This document shows positions 1 through 8,384 of a DNA stretch of 64,000 nucleotides, one piece after another. This stretch comes from Gemmatimonadota bacterium (GTDB lineage Bacteria > Gemmatimonadota > Gemmatimonadetes > Gemmatimonadales > Gemmatimonadaceae). The translations under genes were made by a program, and so were the position numbers. The first letter of the stretch is position 1; each line of letters begins with the position of its first letter. Under the pieces are notes generated by a model, which had not been told where the DNA came from, did no database searches, and saw nothing but the letters and a program-made list of their open reading frames with translations. The stretch spans positions 1 through 64,000 of the forward strand of contig JADKAQ010000001.1 of the NCBI GenBank assembly GCA_016719105.1. Reading direction: 5' to 3'.

Positions 1-686
1 CCGTAGACGTCGCCCAGCGTCTCCTCGGTGAGGATGCTGTCCACCGCACCAACGCGAAACTGTCCGCGCACCACGAGCGCGATCCGCTCCACGTAGTTGG
101 CCACTTCGTTGAGCGCGTGGCTCACCATGAGCACGGTGAGCCCGTCGCGCTCGTGCAGGTCGCGCACCAGGCCGAGGATCTGCGTGGTCGAGACGAGGTC
201 CATCCCGCTGGTCGGCTCGTCCAGCACGAGGACATTCGGGTCGCCGACCAGCGCGCGCGCGATGAGCGTGCGCTGCTTCTGCCCGCCGGAGAGCGCCGTC
301 AGTCGCCGCTCGGCCAGGTCGGTGATCCCCACCTGTTCGAGCGCGCGATAGGCGAGTGCATGGTCCGAGGCTCCCGGCCGTCGCCCCAACCCGATGCGGT
401 CGTACCGCCCCATCAGGACGACATCGAGGACGCGCAGCGGGAAGTGGGCGCTCACCTGGTCGCGCTGCGGCACGTAGCCGAAGCGGAGACCGGTCGCCCG
501 ACGGATTGTCCCCGCCAACGGGGCCAGCGTCCCGAGCAGCGCTCGCAGCACCGTCGTCTTCCCCGCGCCATTCGGCCCCACCAGTCCCAGGAAATCGCCT
601 TCGGTAAGCGTGAAATCGAGCCCGGAGAGCACGGCCTTGCCGCCGTAGCCTAACGAAACGCCCTCGAAGGTGACGAGGGCGCTCAT
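1..686 (-). CDS. znuC: Metal (Zn/Mn-type) ABC transporter ATP-binding protein, partial
   Basis: This is the ATPase subunit of a divalent-metal ABC importer, cut at its C-terminal end by the window edge (228 codons visible). Seen: Walker A GPNGAGKT at residues 37-44, the ABC signature LSGGQKQR, Walker B followed by DEPTSGMD, and the switch His in MVSHAL. The ATG at 684-686 overlaps the TGA of the upstream binding-protein gene (ATGA), so the two are translationally coupled. The binding-protein partner belongs to the ZnuA class, which gives the substrate. The permease gene is expected to the left, outside the window. Metal identity (Zn or Mn) is inferred from family and context, not shown. Confidence 0.9.
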   Translation of the reverse strand, partial: MSALVTFEGVSLGYGGKAVLSGLDFTLTEGDFLGLVGPNGAGKTTVLRALLGTLAPLAGTIRRATGLRFGYVPQRDQVSAHFPLRVLDVVLMGRYDRIGLGRRPGASDHALAYRALEQVGITDLAERRLTALSGGQKQRTLIARALVGDPNVLVLDEPTSGMDLVSTTQILGLVRDLHERDGLTVLMVSHALNEVANYVERIALVVRGQFRVGAVDSILTEETLGDVY

Positions 687-1633
687 CGCACGGCCGCCGC
701 GAGCTGCTGGATGTTGTGGCGCATCACGGCCACGTAGTCGTCCAGCCCCTTCACCCCGCCCACTGACGGCGGCAGGATGAGCACCGTCCCTCCGACCTTG
801 CTCGCCACGAAGTCCGCGGTCTTCCGGTCGTAGAAGGGTTCCATGATGATCACGCGTGCGCCGCGCTGCTTCATCGTCTGGATGAGCCCCGCCAGGTGCG
901 ACGGCGACGGCGGGACGCCCGGCTTGGGCTCCATGAAGCCGACGATGTCCACCCCCGTATACTCGGCGAAGTAGCGCCAGCTCGTATGCCAGGCGACGAT
1001 GGGCTTGCCCTTGAGCGAGGCGAGGTCTCCCGCCCAGTCCCGCTCGGCGGCGTTCAGTTTGTCATCGAAGGCCTTCTCATTCGACTGGAAGGTCGCCGCA
1101 TCCTTGGGAGCGAGCGCACTGAACGTCCCGCGGAACAACGCCGCGATCTTGCGGCCGTTCTCGGGGTCGAGCCAGTAGTGCGGATTCCCCTGCGGATGCA
1201 CGTCCCCTTGCGAGCGGTCCACCGTGCCGCGCGCCTGGTCGAGCACCGGGATCGCCCGCGAGACGTCGAGGTATCCGCTCCCCCCCAGGCGGATCCTCGG
1301 GTTCCGCGCGCCGTCCAGCAGCAACGACATCCACCCGATCTCGAGGTCGAGCCCCACGAAGGCCCACACGTCGGCTTTCTGCAGTTGGAGGACAAACGAT
1401 GGCTTGGCCTCGATGAAGTGCGGATCCTGATAGCCCTCGCCGATGTGCGTGGCGACGATGCGGTCGCCGCCGACCGCCCGGGCAATGTCGTAGAGGTCCG
1501 TCGTGCTCGTGACGACGCGCAGCTGCGCCGCGGCCGGGCGTGTGCCGGCGAGTGAGACAACAGCGGCCAGCAACACGGCAGCTCGGCGCCCGATGGCACC
1601 GCGCGGGATCGACGGACGTGGAGAATGAGTCAC
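683..1633 (-). CDS. znuA: Metal ABC transporter substrate-binding protein (ZnuA-like)
   Basis: Periplasmic metal-binding protein that delivers Zn or Mn to the ABC importer. The start chosen is the GTG at 1631-1633, which puts a hydrophobic signal peptide ending near PAAAQ at the N-terminus; an upstream ATG at 1705 would add 24 unlikely residues. Metal-ligand motifs typical of cluster A-I binding proteins are visible: His in DPHFIEAKPS, NPHYWLDPENG and AWHTSWRYF. There is no long His-rich loop. The last codons overlap the start of the ATPase gene. The GTG start may itself overlap the lost stop codon of the upstream barrel gene (GTGA). Product about 316 residues, normal for the family. Confidence 0.88.
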   Translation of the reverse strand: MTHSPRPSIPRGAIGRRAAVLLAAVVSLAGTRPAAAQLRVVTSTTDLYDIARAVGGDRIVATHIGEGYQDPHFIEAKPSFVLQLQKADVWAFVGLDLEIGWMSLLLDGARNPRIRLGGSGYLDVSRAIPVLDQARGTVDRSQGDVHPQGNPHYWLDPENGRKIAALFRGTFSALAPKDAATFQSNEKAFDDKLNAAERDWAGDLASLKGKPIVAWHTSWRYFAEYTGVDIVGFMEPKPGVPPSPSHLAGLIQTMKQRGARVIIMEPFYDRKTADFVASKVGGTVLILPPSVGGVKGLDDYVAVMRHNIQQLAAAVR

Positions 1634-2934
1634 CCGGGAAGGGATGCGGCTTTGTGGGCCGAGGCAATGTGGCCTGCAGGATGATCCGGTCGTACGCCGC
1701 GGCACTCGTGCGCGGCGGGATCACTCGTTCATACCCCGCCACGAGCTTCGAGAACTCGCTTGGGAAGAACTCGAGATACGCCGATGCGGCCCGCGTCGTC
1801 CCGCCGTCGTAGTCGGGATCCTGCAGCACGTCCGTGCGCGCCCCCACGTAGCCGCGACGCCCCGTCTGCCAGCGCGCGTAGGCGTAGAAGCCGGAATAGT
1901 CACGCGTGGGGCCAGCGTAACCCACGTCGCTGGCCGGCACACCGTTCACCTGGCGCAGCACTTCGGTCTGCAGGATGAACGACCGGTACAGCCCCTGCTG
2001 AAGCGGACGCCAGCGAACGGTCAGGTCCGCGCCGTACACGGTCTGTCGCACATCGACTGCGTTGGTCCCGTCAGCGAGCGGATTGTTCAATGGCTGTTCG
2101 CGCTCGCCCGAGATGACCGATCCCGACAATTCCACGTTTGCGCTCTGCGACAGATCCCAGTAGTTGCGGAGCCGAGCCGAGTATCCGAGCCCTGTCAGCT
2201 TCTTGTTCGCCGGCTCGTCGGCGACGAGATCGGGGTTCACTTCGCCGAAGCGATCGACCGCCGTCACGATCAGCTCCTGATAGAAGCCGAACGGCGAGAC
2301 GACCTTGCTGGCGTAGATGCCGGTTCCCTTGAGTCCCTCGGGCCCAAGAAAGCGCTGCAGGACGTACGGGTACTCGATCGTGTGCAGGTCGTGCCGGTGC
2401 GTGGTGTTCTCCTTCCCGACCGGCATGAGCAGGCGTCCCAAGCGTAGCTCGAGCCCCCACGGGAGCGCGCTCGCCGTGAGATACGCCTGTTCGATCGATA
2501 CCCCCTCGTTGTCCGAAATCCCGAGGAAGACATCGCCGCGGAAGTACGGGTCGACGGCGGCCTGAATCGCGACTTCGACCTCGCGAATGCCGAAAGGCGA
2601 GCGATCCTCCTCGGTGCTTCCCTTGGGCGAGAGATCGCCGATGAGGTCGCCCACCGCGCTGAGGTCGGGGAGCAGGCGGGGATTACTCGCACCCGCCTGC
2701 CCGGCAGGGGAGGTGCCAGCTGGTTTCCCCTTGTCCTTTCCCCTCCAGTTCGCGGACAATCGCCAGCGAGTCGGCCACGCGAATGCTGTCCGCCCGCAGC
2801 GAGTCCGCCTTCGCGCGCCGCGCCGTGGAATCGCGGTGCTGGGCACCGGGCAGCAGTGGCGACGGCAGAAAGAGGATCGCCAGTCCAACGGATCGCGATG
2901 CGGTGCAGCGGCGCAGGAAGAACGACTTGTGCAC
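1630..2934 (-). pseudogene. Outer-membrane beta-barrel protein of the zinc locus, two apparent frameshifts
   Basis: The reading frame starting at 2934 has a signal peptide (MHKSFFLRRC..., hydrophobic stretch, cut near PGAQ), then a charged stretch rich in DSLRADS-type repeats, and stops early at 2683. The next frame carries the rest: a beta-barrel body (LELRLGRLLMPVGKENTTHRHD, many alternating aromatic strands) ending with ...KPHPF. The switch must lie around 2715-2750. At the 3-prime end the frame runs past HPF without a stop and would overlap znuA by about 550 bases; a one-base shift gives a TGA at 1630-1632 overlapping the znuA GTG. Position next to znuA suggests metal passage through the outer membrane. 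The name is inferred; lesions may be sequencing indels. Confidence 0.6.
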
Positions 2935-3014
2935 GTGGGCGCGCTCCGCTGGGAATATTTCGTCGCCCTGAAAGCCCCCGCCGGAATGGCGGCGCTGGTA
3001 GGCAAGCTAGGCGA

Positions 3015-3074
3015 GGTTTCGACGCACTCCATGACAATTCCTGCGAAACCGCACGGCGGCATCGGGGAATTGTC
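3015..3074. promoter_or_regulatory. Candidate operator region between divergent metal-uptake genes
   Basis: In the 170-base gap between the barrel gene (-) and the small Cys/His gene (+) lie two interlocking inverted repeats. GACAATTCC (3033-3041) pairs perfectly with GGAATTGTC (3066-3074), and GGTTTCG (3015-3021) pairs with CGAAACC (3044-3050). The gap is more AT-rich than its surroundings. Divergent metal genes are commonly controlled by a Fur/Zur-type repressor, but these arms do not match the enterobacterial Zur box and the arm spacing of 22-24 bases is wide. The regulator is therefore unknown. Confidence 0.4.
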
Positions 3075-3104
3075 CAAGGCGACGTCGGGCACTAGGCTTT
3101 GGGC

Positions 3105-3444
3105 ATGCGTTCGCGCCGCGTCGTCCTCCGCTTGCTGGCCGCCCTTGTGGCGGTCCTGCAGGGCTTTGCCCCTGGGGTGGCGTCCATCATCGACGCCCGT
3201 CCGGCCGCCCTCGCCCTGTCGGAGAATGCGGTCACGCACTTCGAGGAGCCGGGCTCGCCGCACGCGATTGCCCACGAGGAGCACTGCGTACTCTGCAGCG
3301 CGGCGACACAGCTTCCCGCCGAGCCGCTGCGCGCTCGCCCTCGGCGACATCGGCGTTGCGTCGTGGCCCTCCCGTGCCGACTGGATCGGGCACGCCAGCT
3401 TCGACTGGAACGGCACCCTCAGGTCGCGCGCCCCGCCAGCCTGA
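3105..3444 (+). pseudogene. Small exported Cys/His protein, apparent frameshift
   Basis: The start at ATG 3105 gives a signal peptide (basic MRSRR then a hydrophobic stretch to GVAS) and a short region with HEEHCVLCSAAT, a plausible metal-binding His/Cys cluster. After about residue 72 this frame turns into arginine-rich nonsense. The adjacent frame then gives coherent sequence (ALALGDIGVASW ... SRAPPA) and ends with TGA at 3442-3444. Layout and the RAPPA-type ending resemble small DUF2946-like proteins that accompany metal and TonB genes; this resemblance is from memory and weak. It precedes the TonB receptor on the same strand by 113 bases, probably as one unit. Confidence 0.45.
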
Positions 3445-3557
3445 GTGAACCGCGCCGCGCCTGCCGGTGCGCGCGGAGATCGCACATTCCCGGACGCTTC
3501 GCCCGACAGGCGCAATCGCGCCGCATCCGGGCCTCACGCCATGTTGCGAGTTCACTC

Positions 3558-5882
3558 ATGCCTATTTCCACCGCCGTTTGCGGCGCCAGGATTCCGACGC
3601 TCGTCGCGATCATCGCGGGGACGCTCTTGACGGTCGCGGCTGCGCCACGCCGCGTCGACGCCCTCTCGCCTGCGCCACACCGCTTCACCTCGTTCGCCGC
3701 GTCAGCCGCTGCTGCGCCCGGCATCGTCGGCACGGTCAAGGATTCCACGGGCCGTCCCCTCGCCAACGCACAGGTCGTGGTGAGCGTGGTCAATCGCGCC
3801 CTCCAGACCGACGCCAACGGCGCCTTCGCCGTGCGTGGCCTCGCGCCGGGCGTCTATCACGTCGACGTCTCGCTCATCGGCTTCGCCCCGCAACATGCGG
3901 TGGTGACCGTCCCCGAATCCGGAGCCGACGTCGTGCTCAACCTCGTGCTGCGCGCCTCACCGTTGCGCCTGACCGGCGTCCTGGTGAGCGCCGCCCCCAC
4001 CGGGACCGATGCGCTCGGGGTCACGCAGGCCGCCGTCGAACTGTCGGGGAAGGGGCTCGCCCTCAACCTCGGCAGCTCCGTCGCCCAGACGCTCGCCAAC
4101 GAGCCGGGGATGGCGATGCGCTACAACGGGCCGATGGCCAACGTCCCGGTCATCCGTGGCCTCACCGGCGACCGCATCCTCGTCCTCCAGGACGGCGAAC
4201 GCACGGGCGACCTCTCGTCCGCATCGGCCGATCACGCGCTCTCGATCGATCCGTTCAGCGCCGATCGCATCGAGGTCATTCGCGGCCCCGCGTCGCTCCT
4301 GTACGGCAACAACGCCTTGGGTGGCGTAGTCAACGTCATTTCCAACGACATCCCCACCGACGTGCCGACGCGCCCTACCTTCTTCCTTGGCGGTCAGGGG
4401 GAATCGGTGACGCCGGGCGGTGTGATCGGCGGCGGCGGAACCATTCCGCTCGGGTCGAAGGTCGCGCTCACCGCGCGTGGCACCTGGCTGAGCACGGACG
4501 ACCTCCGCGTGGGCGGACGCGGGACGCTCGCCAACACCGATGCCTCGACCAACGGTGGTTCGATCGGTGTGGGCTACTCGGGCGATCGGGTGCAGGTCGG
4601 CGCGGCGTTCCGCGCCACCTCGTTCGAGTTCGGGGTCCCGTTTCCCACGGACGGCGAGGCGATCCGCCTCGACGGGCTCCGCACGCAGGGGGCGATGCGC
4701 GCCACGGTCAACACCGGCGCTGGGCTCATCCCCACGGTGCGCGTGGACGGTACCGTGCAGCGCTACGAGCATGACGAGATCGAACCCGACGGTGCCGTGG
4801 GGACCAGCTTCCTCCTCAACACGCAGACCGTCAACGTGATGGCCCGCACGCAGGGGAAGCGCCTGACGGGGACGATCGGCCTGCAGGGCTACTTCCGTGA
4901 CTACAAGCCGACGGGCGAGGAGGCCTTCACCCCCGGGGCGACCAATCGCAACGTGGGGCTCCTCCTCTTCCAGGAACTCCCGCTGCGCCGCGCGGTGCGC
5001 ACCGATGCCCGCGTGCCCAAGTTGCAGCTGGGGGCGCGCTACGACTGGTTCACGCTGCAGACCAAGGCCGATGCCGGTCGGTTCGGCCCCGCCGAGTCGC
5101 GCGACTTCAACAGCGCGTCGGCATCGTTAGGCCTGAGCCTCCCGGTCGGGCAGGCCGCCAACTTCAGCGTCAACGCGCAACGCGCCTTCCGCGCCCCGAC
5201 GGTCGAGGAGGTCTTCGCCGATGGCTATCACGTGGCCGTCGGCACGTACGACGTCGGCAACCGCGACCTCACCGCCGAGGTGAGCACGGGGATCGAGGGG
5301 ATCCTGCGCACGCAGTCGACCAAGGGCTTCGCGCAGGTGAGCGCGTACGTCAACGCCATCGGCGACTACGTGGCCCCGCGCGCCGTGGGGACGGTCGACG
5401 TGGAAGGCGAGGACGGGCCGGTGGAGGTGCCGCTCGTCAACTTCGTGCAGCAGGACGCCCGGATCTTCGGCCTCGAGGCGCAGGGTGAGGCCGAGGTGGC
5501 CCGGCACTGGGTCCTGGGGACGAGCGCCGACTGGGTGCGCGGGCGCTTCACCGACGACTCCAACCTCCCCTACATCCCGGCCGGACGTCTCGCCGCCACG
5601 CTGCGCTGGGACAACGGGCGCTTCTCGTTAGGTGGCGGGGTGCGCCAGGTCTTCAGGCAGCAGAAGGTCTCGGGCGACGCCCTCGACGTGGCGACCGACT
5701 CGTACACGCTCGCCAACCTCTCGATCGGCTTCACCATCCTCGGCGGAGCCACGGTGCAGAACATCGTCCTCCGCGCCGACAACCTGTTCGACACCATGTA
5801 CTACGACGCGACCAGCCGCATCAAGAGCTTCGCCCCCAACCCCGGTCGCAATCTCGCCCTCGTGTACAAGATTCTCTTCTAG
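3558..5882 (+). CDS. TonB-dependent outer-membrane receptor
   Basis: Energised outer-membrane importer of 774 residues. The ATG at 3558 is chosen because it is followed by a clean signal peptide (MPISTAVCGARIPTLVAIIA...) that earlier in-frame starts would bury. Order seen: signal peptide; carboxypeptidase-regulatory-like fold (about residues 55-130, GTVKDSTGRPLANAQVVV); TonB plug (VPVIRGLTGDRILVLQDGER, then IEVIRGPASLLYGNNALGGVVN, about 195-260); a 22-strand type barrel ending in Phe (NLALVYKILF). The C-terminal Phe is the usual Bam signal. Neighbouring znuA/znuC genes on the other side of a shared divergent control region suggest zinc or a zinc chelate as substrate. Substrate is inference. 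Confidence 0.88.
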   Translation: MPISTAVCGARIPTLVAIIAGTLLTVAAAPRRVDALSPAPHRFTSFAASAAAAPGIVGTVKDSTGRPLANAQVVVSVVNRALQTDANGAFAVRGLAPGVYHVDVSLIGFAPQHAVVTVPESGADVVLNLVLRASPLRLTGVLVSAAPTGTDALGVTQAAVELSGKGLALNLGSSVAQTLANEPGMAMRYNGPMANVPVIRGLTGDRILVLQDGERTGDLSSASADHALSIDPFSADRIEVIRGPASLLYGNNALGGVVNVISNDIPTDVPTRPTFFLGGQGESVTPGGVIGGGGTIPLGSKVALTARGTWLSTDDLRVGGRGTLANTDASTNGGSIGVGYSGDRVQVGAAFRATSFEFGVPFPTDGEAIRLDGLRTQGAMRATVNTGAGLIPTVRVDGTVQRYEHDEIEPDGAVGTSFLLNTQTVNVMARTQGKRLTGTIGLQGYFRDYKPTGEEAFTPGATNRNVGLLLFQELPLRRAVRTDARVPKLQLGARYDWFTLQTKADAGRFGPAESRDFNSASASLGLSLPVGQAANFSVNAQRAFRAPTVEEVFADGYHVAVGTYDVGNRDLTAEVSTGIEGILRTQSTKGFAQVSAYVNAIGDYVAPRAVGTVDVEGEDGPVEVPLVNFVQQDARIFGLEAQGEAEVARHWVLGTSADWVRGRFTDDSNLPYIPAGRLAATLRWDNGRFSLGGGVRQVFRQQKVSGDALDVATDSYTLANLSIGFTILGGATVQNIVLRADNLFDTMYYDATSRIKSFAPNPGRNLALVYKILF

Positions 5883-6124
5883 AAGACGGGAAGACGGGAA
5901 GACGGGAAGACGAGAAGACGAGAAAGAGCAACTACAGAAGCTCGACGCGGAGGTTCACGGAGGTATCACAGAGGTACACGGAGGCGTTCACGCCGACGCC
6001 GTCTTCCTCCGTGAAACCCCCGGGTAACCTCCGTGAACCCCCGTGTCATGCTTTTGATCGTGGCCTCACTCGTCCTCTCGTCTTCCCGTCTTCCCGTCTT
6101 CCCGTCTTCCCGTCTTCCGTCTTC
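5883..6124. repeat. Compound inverted-repeat element (outer GGGAAGAC arms, inner ACGGAGG arms)
   Basis: The outer left arm, 5883-5927, is tandem GGGAAGAC/GAGAAGAC units. The right arm, 6068-6124, is the reverse complement. Nested inside, 5949-5990 carries tandem TTCACGGAGG / ACACGGAGG-like units, matched in inverse orientation by CCTCCGTGAA units at 6008-6045. The element fills the whole gap between two convergent genes, from the receptor stop to the endonuclease IV stop. It may act as a bidirectional terminator by hairpin formation. Confidence 0.8.
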
Positions 6125-7018
6125 TCAAACCGCATACGACCTGAGCCGGTTCAGCATCTTCGTGTCCATCACTTCCGGCTCGTCCCCCTTGGGCGTCTCG
6201 ATCACCTTCGCCACGCCGCGCAGCCGCTCGTCGGTCATGATGCGGCGGAATGCCCCCTCGCCGATCGCCCCTTCGCCGATCAGCTCGTGACGGTCCTTGC
6301 GGGAGCCGAAGGGGGCCTTGGAGTCGTTGAGGTGCATCATCCCTAACCGCGCAAAGCCTATCGTGTCGCCAAAGCGCGCCCAGACGTCGTCGTAGGCGTT
6401 GACGAGGTCGTAGCCGGCGGCGAACACGTGCGCGGTGTCGACGCAGACCCCCACGCGATGGCGCACCGCGGGATCGATCGACTCGAGCAGGAACGCCATC
6501 TCCTCGAAGTTCGCGCCGATCGCCGTCCCGCTCCCCGCGGTCGTCTCCATGAGCAGCGTCGTCCGCCCCGGCACCACCGCCAGCGCGATGCTGATCGCCT
6601 CGGCGTTGCGGGCGATCCCGCTGGCGCGGTCGTCCATGAAGTTGCCCGGATGCGAGACGAGGTACGTCAGCTGCAACAGCTCGCAGCGCCGCAGCTCCGA
6701 GATGAACGAGATGAGCGACCGGTGCCAGAGCACCGGATCGGGGGAGCCGAGGTTGATGAGGTACGAGTCGTGGGCGTTGGAGACCACGACCTCGGTCGCG
6801 GCCAGCGTCTCCAGGAAGGTGGTGCGATCGTCCGGCGTCACGCCGGGCTCCTTCCACTGGTTGGCCTGCTTGGTGAAGATCTGCATCGCCGTCGCCCCGA
6901 TCGCCTTGGCGCGCGGGACGCACGACGTCAGGCCACCGGCCGTGGAGACGTGCGCGCCTAACGGGCCGGTGTTGGAGGCGGGAGACGGGAGACGGGAGAC
7001 GGGAGGTTGCCTGGGCAT
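6125..7018 (-). CDS. nfo: Endonuclease IV (AP endonuclease)
   Basis: Zn-dependent apurinic/apyrimidinic endonuclease of base-excision repair. The TIM-barrel metal motifs are present: LGAHVSTAGG near the N-terminus, SNAHDSYLINLGSPD, LVSHPGNF, LLMETTAGSG, VGVCVDTAHVFAAGYD, MMHLNDSKAPFGSRKDRHELIGEGAIG, ending in IETPKGDEP. Length 297 residues is normal. Homologues usually begin right at LGAHVS. Here the nearest good ATG (7018) adds some 20 residues, largely read from the left arm of a GGGAGAC repeat element (6977-7006), so the repeat appears to have replaced the native 5-prime end. An ATG at 7036 is an alternative start. Confidence 0.93.
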   Translation of the reverse strand: MPRQPPVSRLPSPASNTGPLGAHVSTAGGLTSCVPRAKAIGATAMQIFTKQANQWKEPGVTPDDRTTFLETLAATEVVVSNAHDSYLINLGSPDPVLWHRSLISFISELRRCELLQLTYLVSHPGNFMDDRASGIARNAEAISIALAVVPGRTTLLMETTAGSGTAIGANFEEMAFLLESIDPAVRHRVGVCVDTAHVFAAGYDLVNAYDDVWARFGDTIGFARLGMMHLNDSKAPFGSRKDRHELIGEGAIGEGAFRRIMTDERLRGVAKVIETPKGDEPEVMDTKMLNRLRSYAV

Positions 7019-7142
7019 GCGGGGCGGGTGAAACACGGAGAGGGGAAGGGAAGGTTAGGCCGCCATCAACCACCAAGGAAGCCGCAAGTGAAACGCGCGC
7101 GGCAACGCCGCGCGCACTCCCGTCTCCCGTCTCCCCTCCGCC
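6977..7142. repeat. Inverted-repeat element, GGGAGAC variant, with a small GC hairpin
   Basis: The left arm (6977-7006, GGGAGAC units) lies within the first codons of endonuclease IV. The right arm (7117-7142, GTCTCCC units) ends directly at the stop codon of the murein hydrolase activator gene. Between them, 7095-7115 is a perfect 9-bp hairpin (GCGCGCGGC, loop AAC) that could terminate transcription of the ftsEX-envC unit. Confidence 0.7.
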
Positions 7143-8384
7143 CTACCGGCTCCCCGCTCGCAGCGCCAACCAGGCCAGCGGATCGGTCGCGCGCCCCTTG
7201 GGGCGAATCTCCAGGTGCAGGTGCGCGTCCATGTCGGGGTCTGCACGCCCCACGGCGCCGATCACCTGTCCCTTGCCGATCTTGTCTCCCTTGCGCACGT
7301 CGGCGCGCGACAGCGAGCCATACACCGAGTAGTCGCCGCCGCCGTGCTGCACGATCACCGTGAGCCCGTACGTGCCGATGGGATCGGCGACCATCACCTC
7401 GCCCGACGCGATCGACTTCACCGCGGCCCCTTGGGTGGCGCGGATCCCGATCCCGTTCCACCGGATCGCCGTGTTGTTCGGGTTGATCACGCGGCCGAAC
7501 CGATAGATGATGTCCCCGTCCACCGGCCAATCGAGCTTCCCGAAGTCAGCCGTCTTGAGCGTGCTCGTGGTCGGTGCCGGCGCGTTGGGCCGCGACTCGT
7601 TGCGCTTGCGCGTCTCCTCGAGCGAGGCGAGCAGCTGCGACAGCCGCTGCTCGTCGCGCTGGATGCGCGCCAGCCGGTCCTGGATCTGTTGCTGCGATTC
7701 CTTCACCTGCGCGAGGTTGCGCGTGCGCACCCCCTCGAGCGATCGCAGGCGTTGCTCCTCGAGCAGCTTCTCCTCGCGATTGCGTTGCAGCTCCTCCTGC
7801 AGCTTCAGCAGGAGGGCGCGCTGCCCCTCGATTTCGCGATAGAGCACCTCCACGCGATGCACGACCGAGCGGTCGTGCAGTGCCAGTTCGTGCAGGTACT
7901 TGTAGCGTCCGACCAGTTCGCCGAAGGTCCGGGCGGAGAGCAGCGCCTCGGTGGTGTACATCGGGCCGCGCTTGTAGATGTCGACCACGCGACGCTTGAG
8001 CGTCCCGCGGCGCGACTGCACCTCGCCCTCGGCCCGCTGAAGCGAGACCGTCGTCGAGTCGACGTCGGCATTGATGGTGATCAGCTGCGCGTCGAGCGAG
8101 CGCACCAGGCGCGCCGTCGTCTCGGCCTGCCGGTGGAGGTTCTGCGCCTCGTCGGCGAGGTCGTGTGCGCGCCCCTGCAACTCCTGCAGCCGCGATTGCA
8201 GCTCCGAGCGCTCGCGCCGAATCGACTCCAGCTCCTCGCGCTGCTGCCGGAGCCGCTGCTCGGCGTTCTGCGCACGACCGACCGAGGGGACGAGCGCGAG
8301 CATCGCCAGCGCCAGCGCCGCCACTACGGGCGAGCGTCCCCACGTGGGCCGGCGCGACGCGCCGTCGCGGCGCTCGGGCGTCAC
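7143..8384 (-). CDS. EnvC-like murein hydrolase activator, degenerate LytM/M23 domain
   Basis: Periplasmic coiled-coil protein of 413 residues that links FtsEX to cell-wall amidases. The GTG at 8384 overlaps the ftsX stop (GTGA) and leads into a signal peptide ending near VGRAQ. Residues about 40-290 are a long charged coiled coil. The C-terminal 130 residues are an M23/LytM fold (GEVMVADPIGTYGLTVIVQHGGGDYSVYGSL, then HLHLEIRPKGRATDP). The first catalytic motif, normally HxxxD, reads NGIGIRATQ here, without the His and Asp. Only the HxH half survives, as in EnvC proteins that activate rather than cleave. The position directly after ftsE-ftsX supports this role. Confidence 0.88.
   Translation of the reverse strand: MTPERRDGASRRPTWGRSPVVAALALAMLALVPSVGRAQNAEQRLRQQREELESIRRERSELQSRLQELQGRAHDLADEAQNLHRQAETTARLVRSLDAQLITINADVDSTTVSLQRAEGEVQSRRGTLKRRVVDIYKRGPMYTTEALLSARTFGELVGRYKYLHELALHDRSVVHRVEVLYREIEGQRALLLKLQEELQRNREEKLLEEQRLRSLEGVRTRNLAQVKESQQQIQDRLARIQRDEQRLSQLLASLEETRKRNESRPNAPAPTTSTLKTADFGKLDWPVDGDIIYRFGRVINPNNTAIRWNGIGIRATQGAAVKSIASGEVMVADPIGTYGLTVIVQHGGGDYSVYGSLSRADVRKGDKIGKGQVIGAVGRADPDMDAHLHLEIRPKGRATDPLAWLALRAGSR

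Noticed and set aside
1077..1629. Read-through of the barrel-gene frame into znuA on the same strand
   Set aside because: The extension is Arg/Ala-rich without barrel strands and overlaps a clear znuA frame; absence of stops is expected at this G+C.
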